Source: Micromonospora sp. WMMA1947 | GTDB lineage: Bacteria; Actinomycetota; Actinomycetes; Mycobacteriales; Micromonosporaceae | DNA: 64,000 nucleotides | Direction of reading: 5' to 3' | Assembly (NCBI RefSeq): GCF_027497355.1 | Contig: NZ_CP114909.1 | Location: forward strand, 4,607,001 to 4,671,000 | In this document: positions 59,151-64,000 of the stretch, piece after piece | How positions within the stretch are numbered: the first letter of the stretch is position 1 | Layout: every line of letters begins with the position of its first letter | The notes under the pieces: model-generated | Database searches by the model: none | What the model was told of the DNA's origin: nothing | What the model saw: only the letters and a program-made list of their open reading frames with translations | Position numbers and translations under genes: made by a program

Positions 59151-59708
59151 ATGTCCCTGACGTTCACCGCTGCCCGGATGCGCGTGCCCGCGATACTCAC
59201 TGTCGCCGTCGTCGCGGGCACGATGCTCGGTGTGCAGCCCGCGCAGGCCGCCCGGCCGGGCTTCCGGATGCCGTTCCTGTGCGGCCAGACCTGGCAGGGC
59301 AACAACTGGAACGGGCACAGCCCGGCCCACGCCATCGACTGGAACCACTACGACGCCAACGGCAGCCCGGACGACCTCAACCGCCGGACGGTCGCCAGCG
59401 CCGCCGGCACCGTGCTCGAGTCGTACTACTCCACCACCTCCGGCTACGGGAACACCATCGTCATCGGGCACGGCGACGGCTGGCGCACCCGGTACGCCCA
59501 CCTCAACTCACGCGCGGTGGCCGCCGGTGACACCGTGAAGCGCGGCGACGTCATCGGCCGGGTCGGCGCGACGTCGGCGAAGTACGACCTCAGCCCGCAC
59601 CTGCACTACGAGCAGATCCACAACGGCAGCGTGGTGGTGGCCGTCGTGCAGGGCGTGACCTGGTCAGACGGGCTGAAGCGCAACCAGAAGAGCACCAACG
59701 GCTGCTGA
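59151..59708 (+). CDS. Secreted M23 (LytM-like) metallopeptidase
   Basis: A 185-residue exported protein: Sec signal ending VQPAQA-AR (residues 1-34), then a minimal M23 domain. Zinc-site candidates are the His/Asp of NGHSPAHAIDWN and the HxH of HLHYEQ; VASAAGTVLESYYST, GNTIVIGHGDGWRTRYAHLN and VKRGDVIGRVGATS are standard. It would cleave peptide cross-links in bacterial walls. GAGGAGAGG precedes the ATG. The upstream stretch has AT-rich GTAGAAAACTTTTG, roughly resembling that before the GH25 lysozyme gene. Confidence 0.9.
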   Translation: MSLTFTAARMRVPAILTVAVVAGTMLGVQPAQAARPGFRMPFLCGQTWQGNNWNGHSPAHAIDWNHYDANGSPDDLNRRTVASAAGTVLESYYSTTSGYGNTIVIGHGDGWRTRYAHLNSRAVAAGDTVKRGDVIGRVGATSAKYDLSPHLHYEQIHNGSVVVAVVQGVTWSDGLKRNQKSTNGC

Positions 59709-59774
59709 GCCGGGGCGTCAGTCGCCGGGCCGAAAACCCGATCTGCAACACGTGATTCGCGGAGCGTCAATGGG

Positions 59775-59780
59775 TAGAGT
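59775..59780 (+). promoter_or_regulatory. Leaderless -10 element of the VOC gene
   Basis: TAGAGT, six bases, then GTG 59787; supports that start. Confidence 0.55.
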
Positions 59781-59786
59781 GGCGCG

Positions 59787-60416
59787 GTGCGCGGTGGGGT
59801 GCAGGCTCAGGTGCCGGTGCTGTACGTCGACGACGTCGACGCGGCCGGCCGGTTCTACGCGTTGTTCGGCTACACCGGGCGGCCCGGAGCGGCCGGCCGG
59901 ACGCCCCTGCGCTGCGGCGACCTGACGCTGCTGCTGGTCGAGGGCACCCCGGTCCCGGCCGCGCTGTACCTCCATGTCGACGACGTCGCCGCCACCGCCG
60001 AACGCCTGGCAGCAGCCGGTCACCCCGTCGACCACGTGCCGGGAGGGGAGTGCCGCACCGTCGATCCCGACGGCAACACGATCCTGTTCACCAGGCCGTG
60101 CGTCGTGCCCGCCCCGCCCGCCGACCCGGACGGGCGGCCCGCGCCGGTTCGCCGGGCCGCCCAGGTCGCGGCCCGGCGTGACGGCGCCCCCGGGCACTGC
60201 CAGATCGGCGGGCCGCGGGGCGAGCCCTGTGTCGAGCCGGCCGAGGTCAAGCTCGCCGACTCGTGGGGCGACACGGCGTGGGGCTGCCTGACCCACGCCG
60301 ACGAGACCCTGGTCAACGCGCGCGGCGCGTTCCTGGCCACCGAGGACGCCACCGGGCTCGCCGCGTACCTGGCCGCCCGCCGGACCCGCCCCGACGGGGC
60401 CGCCGTCGCGGGCTGA
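59787..60416 (+). CDS. VOC-fold protein with a Cys-containing C-terminal extension
   Basis: A 209-residue protein. Residues 5-107 are a glyoxalase/bleomycin-resistance (VOC) half-barrel pair: VPVLYVDDVDAAGRFYALFGY, LYLHVDDVAATAERLAAAGH and RTVDPDGNTILFTRP. The remaining ~95 residues (after a Pro/Arg linker) contain CQIGGPRGEPC and WGDTAWGCLTHAD and are not a VOC half; the three Cys and one His could bind metal. The function of either part is unknown. GTG 59787 is supported by the leaderless -10 element. Confidence 0.7.
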   Translation: MRGGVQAQVPVLYVDDVDAAGRFYALFGYTGRPGAAGRTPLRCGDLTLLLVEGTPVPAALYLHVDDVAATAERLAAAGHPVDHVPGGECRTVDPDGNTILFTRPCVVPAPPADPDGRPAPVRRAAQVAARRDGAPGHCQIGGPRGEPCVEPAEVKLADSWGDTAWGCLTHADETLVNARGAFLATEDATGLAAYLAARRTRPDGAAVAG

Positions 60417-60426
60417 CCGTCCGGGC

Positions 60427-61305
60427 TCAGACCCGGGGCGGCTCCGGGCCGTCCGGCCGGGGTGGCCGCTGTCCCGGGGCCGGGCGCGGCGCGGGTGGGG
60501 GGAGCAGCGGCTCCAGCGGGGTGAACGACTCCACCGGCCCGTCCGGCCGCGACCCACGCCGCGCCCGTCCCGCCGGCTCACTCCCGTCGGCCGGCGCGGT
60601 CGTGGCCGCCGGCCCGCTCGTGCCGGCCCCTCGTGTCGCGGGCGGCCCATCCGGCGGGCGGTCGCGCCGCTCACGTTCCTCGGCGTACTCGGCGCGGCGG
60701 CGGGCCAGGTCACGCTCGCACTCCAGCGCGATGCGCTGCTCCCAGTACGGCTGGAGCAGCTTGCGCACCCGCTCGTCCAGGTGCACTGTGACGTCCGGCT
60801 CGCAGGCGAACGTCACCTCGCCGCGCGCGTACGTCCAGGGTGGTGGGTCGTCCTCGGCGAGCGCGGCGGTCAACGCGGCGTGCAGGTCGCGCGGACGGTG
60901 CGGTGGCACCTCTGCCGCGCACCGCACCGCCAGCCGGTGCAGGCGCTGCGCGGCCTGTTGCTGGAAGTAGTCCACGTACCAGCCGAACAGCTCCGGCCGG
61001 GCCGAGTCCGACGACCAGGTGTAGGTGGCGCGGACCAGGAACACGTACACCTGCCCCTGCGCCGGCACCGTGAGCGGCTCCGGGGTGCGCCTGTCGACGG
61101 TGGTCACCGGCGTCGGTGGTTCCTCGGTCCACCACAGTTGCCGCAGCGTCGGCTGCGCGCCGTCCCAGAACCGCCGGGTCCGCACCCGCGCCGCCTCGCC
61201 GAGCGCCCGCGCCCGTCCGGCCCAGCGCCGCCGCCGGCTGTCCACCGGCGCGCCGGGCTTGGGCCGGCCGTCGCCCGGCCCGGGCTCCTCCGGCACCGCG
61301 GTCAT
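60427..61305 (-). CDS. Unrecognised protein with Pro-rich tail
   Basis: A 292-residue protein I do not recognise. Residues 1-90 are basic; about 90-190 form a folded-looking region (VPAQGQVYVFLVRATYTWSS, GWYVDYFQQQAAQRLHRLA, GEVTFACEPDVTVHLDE), followed by a charged helix (CERDLARRRAEYAEERERR, likely coiled coil) and a ~95-residue Pro/Gly/Arg-rich disordered tail. No signal peptide or membrane helix is seen. It is divergent from the next plus-strand gene with a 332-bp gap. It may be a membrane-scaffold or stress protein of the actinobacterial type; no function is claimed. Confidence 0.65.
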   Translation of the reverse strand: MTAVPEEPGPGDGRPKPGAPVDSRRRRWAGRARALGEAARVRTRRFWDGAQPTLRQLWWTEEPPTPVTTVDRRTPEPLTVPAQGQVYVFLVRATYTWSSDSARPELFGWYVDYFQQQAAQRLHRLAVRCAAEVPPHRPRDLHAALTAALAEDDPPPWTYARGEVTFACEPDVTVHLDERVRKLLQPYWEQRIALECERDLARRRAEYAEERERRDRPPDGPPATRGAGTSGPAATTAPADGSEPAGRARRGSRPDGPVESFTPLEPLLPPPAPRPAPGQRPPRPDGPEPPRV

Positions 61306-61524
61306 CGCACCCCCTCCATGCCGGACGGCAGCACCGCGTCCCGCGGCGTCACCGGGACGCGCGGGCCGTCGGGCGAGGGGTGGCCGGATCGCCGTGGCGG
61401 TCCGCGAACAACGCTAACAACCCCGGCCGGTGTACGCGCGCAGCCGCGCGCACGGCGCCTCCGCCCGGCCTGCTGACCGATCGGACGAGCCGCCTCGTAG
61501 TCCTATCCGTGGGACTCGACCGGC

Positions 61525-61548
61525 GTCGGTCCCGTTCACGGGACCGAC
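61525..61548. promoter_or_regulatory. Perfect 24-bp hairpin in a divergent region
   Basis: GTCGGTCCCG-TTCA-CGGGACCGAC: 10-bp arms, 4-nt loop. Lying between divergent genes, it is not expected as a terminator; an operator or 5' regulatory structure is more likely. Confidence 0.45.
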
Positions 61549-61571
61549 CATCCAGAGTCGATCGGCACACC

Positions 61572-61601
61572 TTGATCCGTGTTCGAAGCGCTTCGTAGCG
61601 T
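61572..61601 (+). promoter_or_regulatory. Sigma-70-like promoter
   Basis: TTGATC (61572-61577) and TAGCGT (61596-61601) with an 18-bp spacer that contains GAAGCGCTTC, a 10-bp palindrome that could be an operator. It is 36 bp before the ATG at 61638. Confidence 0.5.
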
Positions 61602-61637
61602 GAAGCTCCGCGATCCTTCGGGGGAGGGCCAGACCGC

Positions 61638-62183
61638 ATGGGCGTAGACGCTCGCCACACCGCCGGCCGCACCGTGCACTACCTGCGGTCCCTCGCCGAG
61701 CGGCAGTACGACCGGGTCTGGACCCCGGACTTCCTGCACCTCACCCCGGACGTGCAGGGCTTCGCCGTGTTCCACCGCGGCGGCCTGGTACTGGTCTACG
61801 GCGCGGTGTCGCCGGACGACCCGGCCCGCTGGGTCTTCCGGATGGCGTGCGTGGCCGGCGCCGACGTGCCGGACATCTCCGGGGCGATGGCCTGGGCGAA
61901 CATCAGAAACCGGCTGGCCGGGGCCGGGCGCTACTACTGCGTCGTGAAGGCCGACCAGAGCGCCTGCCACGTGGTGTTCGCGCTCGACCTGCGCAGTCCA
62001 CTGCTCGACGACGTCACGGCCCCGGACGCGCAGGCGGCGCGGGAACTGCTGCACTTCTCGCTCGCGGTGTGCGTGCACAACGCCGTGGCCGACTTCCGCG
62101 ACCTGGCGTCGTATCTGCCGGCGCGGCCCCTCGCCCCGACCGAGATCGACGCCTGGACCCTGTTCGCCGGCACCCAAGACTGA
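61638..62183 (+). CDS. Unrecognised 181-residue protein
   Basis: A soluble alpha/beta-looking protein with YLRSLAERQYDRVWTPDF, VQGFAVFHRGGLVLVYG, WVFRMACVAGADVPD, RYYCVVKADQSACHVVFALD and VHNAVADFRDLASYLPARPL. I do not recognise the family; no motif assigns a function. ATG 61638 follows GGGGAGGG. Its stop overlaps the start of a GntR-like fragment, marking the edge of a lower-GC patch. Confidence 0.6.
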   Translation: MGVDARHTAGRTVHYLRSLAERQYDRVWTPDFLHLTPDVQGFAVFHRGGLVLVYGAVSPDDPARWVFRMACVAGADVPDISGAMAWANIRNRLAGAGRYYCVVKADQSACHVVFALDLRSPLLDDVTAPDAQAARELLHFSLAVCVHNAVADFRDLASYLPARPLAPTEIDAWTLFAGTQD

Positions 62184-62362
62184 TGGTCTACGTGCGGTTG
62201 GAAGCGCTTGGCGTGATCCGGCGGCACCGAGGCAAGGGCATCTTCATCGCCGATCCGAGAGTTTGGGCCGCAGCCATTGGGGGTCGATTCCGTCCGACCG
62301 GCATCCACACTGCGCAGTCGCCGGTCGTGTCGAGCTCAATACGAGCCGCCAACCCGCGATAG
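62183..62362 (+). pseudogene. Truncated GntR-type winged-helix fragment
   Basis: The 59 encoded residues begin VYVRLEALGVIRRHRGKG-IFIADP, which matches the end of the GntR DNA-binding domain (last helix and wing); the first two helices and the whole effector domain are missing. After about residue 26 the sequence no longer resembles any GntR family tail. It starts on the ATGA-like overlap with the previous stop. The fragment is probably a remnant left by a deletion or insertion, and the sequence from here on is less GC-rich. Confidence 0.5.
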
Positions 62363-62399
62363 CGTGGTGATCCACAGAATTCAGGCGGGATGGCGGTTC

Positions 62400-63017
62400 A
62401 TGAACGTGCTGGAGATCCTGGCGACGCAGTTACCCGCTCTGCTCGGTGTCCTGGTCGGTACTGTGGGCACGATGCTCGCCACGGGCCTGAACGAGCGAAC
62501 CCGGTGGCGCCGGACGCAGACGGTCAGGTGGGACGAGCGGCGTCTAGACGCATATGTGGAATTGACGAAAGCGGTCAAAGAGATCCACGCCGTGGCCACC
62601 CGAATGCTCGGAGAGCATCGGCCTAACGCGAGGCGACCGGCGATGGACCGGAACGAAGGACTGGCTCGGCTGGCGGAGGCGGACGTCCGGCATACCCTGG
62701 CCTGGGAGGCGGTGCTGCTCCTTGGTGATGAGATCACCGTCCGCGCTGCTGCTGAGTGGCGGCACGCCGTGCGCGACATCGAGTCGGCGGCGCGTGCGCT
62801 TCCCCTTCCCCCAACGGACGTATCGGGGATGATTCATCGGGCCGACGTCGGTCGTGACGGCTTCTACCGGGCAGCGCGGCAGAGCCTCGGTGTCCGCGGG
62901 GGGGCGGTGGAGCAGGTGAGGCGCCTACTCCCGAAGGCCGGTAGAGCGACCCCTGCGGTGTTGTTGCAGCGCCAGTCCTCGGCCCTGGATTCAAGCGACG
63001 TTCGGCCATCCAGTTAA
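62400..63017 (+). CDS. Unrecognised membrane-anchored protein, with a TTA codon
   Basis: A 205-residue protein: one N-terminal membrane helix (LPALLGVLVGTVGTMLATGL, about residues 12-31) and a long helical cytoplasmic part (RRTQTVRWDERRLDAYVELT, KAVKEIHAVATRMLGE). I do not recognise the family. An in-frame TTA leucine codon occurs at 62430-62432 (TQLPAL) and codon use is less GC-biased than in neighbours, both consistent with recent acquisition. The ATG at 62400 follows GGCGGGA about 10 nt upstream, a weak ribosome site. Confidence 0.6.
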   Translation: MNVLEILATQLPALLGVLVGTVGTMLATGLNERTRWRRTQTVRWDERRLDAYVELTKAVKEIHAVATRMLGEHRPNARRPAMDRNEGLARLAEADVRHTLAWEAVLLLGDEITVRAAAEWRHAVRDIESAARALPLPPTDVSGMIHRADVGRDGFYRAARQSLGVRGGAVEQVRRLLPKAGRATPAVLLQRQSSALDSSDVRPSS

Positions 63018-63222
63018 GGAGGACCTTCGACAACGGGCCGACGAGGACTCGGTGCGGAGCGCTGGTGGCTCTGCCTGACGTGCCGTGTGGTGGCGCATCT
63101 CTGTTGCCGGGCGAAGAAATCGACGCAGCAACATTTATGGATGTTCGGATGGTGTCGGCGCGTCGATCGTCCTGGTCGGATGGCGGAACGGACATCGCTG
63201 TTCGACGATGACAGGAGGGACC

Positions 63223-64000
63223 GTGCGCACACCATCCCGTGCGTTGACGGGGACCACCGCGCTGCTGCTGGCAGCCGGTCTGGTCCTGACCGCCGCCGGC
63301 GGCGGCCAGGCGGCACCCCGGGAACAGACCCGAACCCAGGCGCCACCCGACCACCTGCCGGGCGACCGGCACGACACCAAGGCCCAGGACAACCGCAAGG
63401 GCCGCGTCGCCGCCAGCGACCGGCAGCGGGACCGGGCCGCCGCGCTCGGCGCGCGCGTGCGCTGGTCCGACTTCGGTACGCCCGCCACGCTCACCTCGAC
63501 CGGCAAGCCGCTCGCCACCGGTCTGCCCGCCGACCCGGCCGCCGCCGCGCGCGCGTACGTGGCCGCCAACCGGGACGTGCTGGGGCTGACCGCCGAGGGC
63601 GCCGCCGCGCTGGAGCTGCTGACGGTGGCGCCGATGGGGCAGGGCGCGACGGTGCTGTTCCGGCAGCGCTTCGGCGACCTGCCGGCCGCCGTCGACGGCA
63701 TGCTCTCGGTCGGCGTACGCGACGGAGCGGTGTGGCACGTCAGCTCCTCGCTGGCCCGCGACGCCGGTACGCCGGCCCCGGCGACGATCAGCGCCGAGCA
63801 GGCCCGCAAGGCTGCCATCGCGGACGCCGGCCGCGCCGACGCGCAGGTCGTGCGTACCTCGTTGGTCGCGGTGCCCACCGCGGACCGTGGGCCGCGCGCG
63901 GCGTGGGAGGTGGTCCTCGGCGCGGACACCACCGGCGCGGACCCGGCCGCCTACTCCACCTACGTGGACGCCCGCGACGGCGCCGTGCTGGTACGCGAGG
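63223..64000 (+). CDS. Secreted metallopeptidase, fungalysin (M36)-like, 5' part only
   Basis: The first 259 codons of a gene running past the window end. A Sec signal (LTGTTALLLAAGLVLTAAGG) is followed by the FTP/PepSY propeptide: VRWSDFGTPATLTSTGKPL, YVAANRDVLGLTAEGAAAL, ATVLFRQRFGDLPAAVDGML, GAVWHVSSSLARDAG, then a second PepSY-like part (ISAEQARKAAIADAGRA, RAAWEVVLGAD). This prodomain type is typical of M36 fungalysins and M4 thermolysins; the WSDFGTP and RQRFGDLPA phrasing favours M36. The catalytic HExxH domain is beyond 64000. GTG 63223 has ACAGGAGGG 2-4 nt upstream. Confidence 0.75.
   Translation, partial: MRTPSRALTGTTALLLAAGLVLTAAGGGQAAPREQTRTQAPPDHLPGDRHDTKAQDNRKGRVAASDRQRDRAAALGARVRWSDFGTPATLTSTGKPLATGLPADPAAAARAYVAANRDVLGLTAEGAAALELLTVAPMGQGATVLFRQRFGDLPAAVDGMLSVGVRDGAVWHVSSSLARDAGTPAPATISAEQARKAAIADAGRADAQVVRTSLVAVPTADRGPRAAWEVVLGADTTGADPAAYSTYVDARDGAVLVRE

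Larger units (their letters stand above)
61306..61637. other. 332-bp divergent intergenic region
   Basis: No gene is seen. It holds a perfect 10-bp-stem hairpin (61525-61548), a sigma-70-like promoter toward the plus-strand gene (61572-61601) and a GAAGCGCTTC palindrome within that promoter's spacer. The promoter of the minus-strand gene should lie near 61310-61450 but was not recognised. Confidence 0.5.

Noticed and set aside
1..64000. tRNA, rRNA, CRISPR arrays or insertion sequences
   Set aside because: No tRNA-like cloverleaf with a recognisable T-arm, no rRNA segments, no regularly spaced direct repeats and no transposase motifs were seen on either strand by reading; a tRNAscan or ISfinder run could still reveal something missed.

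Overview
The window is high-GC DNA (roughly 70-75% G+C by eye) with many GTG and some TTG starts, four-base stop/start overlaps (GTGA, ATGA), leaderless promoters (TAnnnT about 6 nt before the start) and only two in-frame TTA leucine codons seen. It carries an actinobacterial SAM-IV-type riboswitch and family content (DUF6493, ECF42-type sigma factor, SWIM proteins) typical of a filamentous actinomycete. A Micromonospora-like member of the Micromonosporaceae fits best, but this is inference from style and content, not from a marker gene. No rRNA, tRNA, CRISPR array, insertion sequence or prophage was recognised.

Layout. 1-3.3 kb: the end of what may be an aromatic polyketide locus (tandem TcmI-type cyclase), a DUF1622 membrane protein, and a CPH-type copper-family P-type ATPase behind a CsoR-like palindrome. 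3.3-6.4 kb: molybdate operon (HTH-Mop regulator, modABC). 6.8-12.5 kb: a seven-gene same-strand run with an MDR dehydrogenase, a QueD/PTPS-fold protein with an altered active site, a GT4 glycosyltransferase, a methyltransferase, a flippase-like membrane protein, GTP cyclohydrolase II and a RibD-type reductase. This looks like an uncharacterised pathway to a modified GTP-derived heterocycle. 12.6-16.2 kb: a saccharide ABC importer (binding protein and two permeases, no ATPase) behind an inverted repeat. 16.2-19.0 kb, minus strand: a polar amino-acid-type ABC importer preceded by a SAM-IV-type riboswitch, a Cys-containing leader peptide and an anti-Shine-Dalgarno-like element, pointing to sulfur amino acids.

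19-30 kb: EVE-like protein, DUF6493/SWIM pair, GNAT, Phd-like orphan, glucose-6-phosphate isomerase, exporter-type ABC protein, aldo/keto reductase, RNA 2'-phosphotransferase. 30.3-37.6 kb: an organosulfur island: molybdopterin sulfite oxidase, a small membrane protein, an SBP56/methanethiol-oxidase-type protein and SsuBCA on the minus strand, with SsuD divergent. Molybdate uptake at 3.7-6.4 kb could supply its molybdoenzyme. 37.7-45 kb: Nudix and NADAR proteins, palindromic intergenic repeats, ArsR/SRPBCC pair, two secreted wall hydrolases, a flavin amine oxidase and an ECF42-type sigma factor with its DGPF/YciI partner.

45-50.7 kb: a complete Liv-type ABC importer followed by a TetR regulator. 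50.7-56.2 kb: an isochorismatase-fold protein lacking all three triad residues, a glycogen-debranching-like enzyme and an SCP2 protein as a minus-strand run, then a MarR/ABC-exporter divergent pair sharing a palindromic operator. 56-64 kb: a large SF1 helicase fused to a nuclease-like tail, an M23 peptidase, a VOC protein, several unrecognised proteins, a broken GntR fragment at the edge of a lower-GC patch, and the start of a secreted metallopeptidase cut by the window end.

All calls come from reading the sequence and recalled family features; no similarity search was run.
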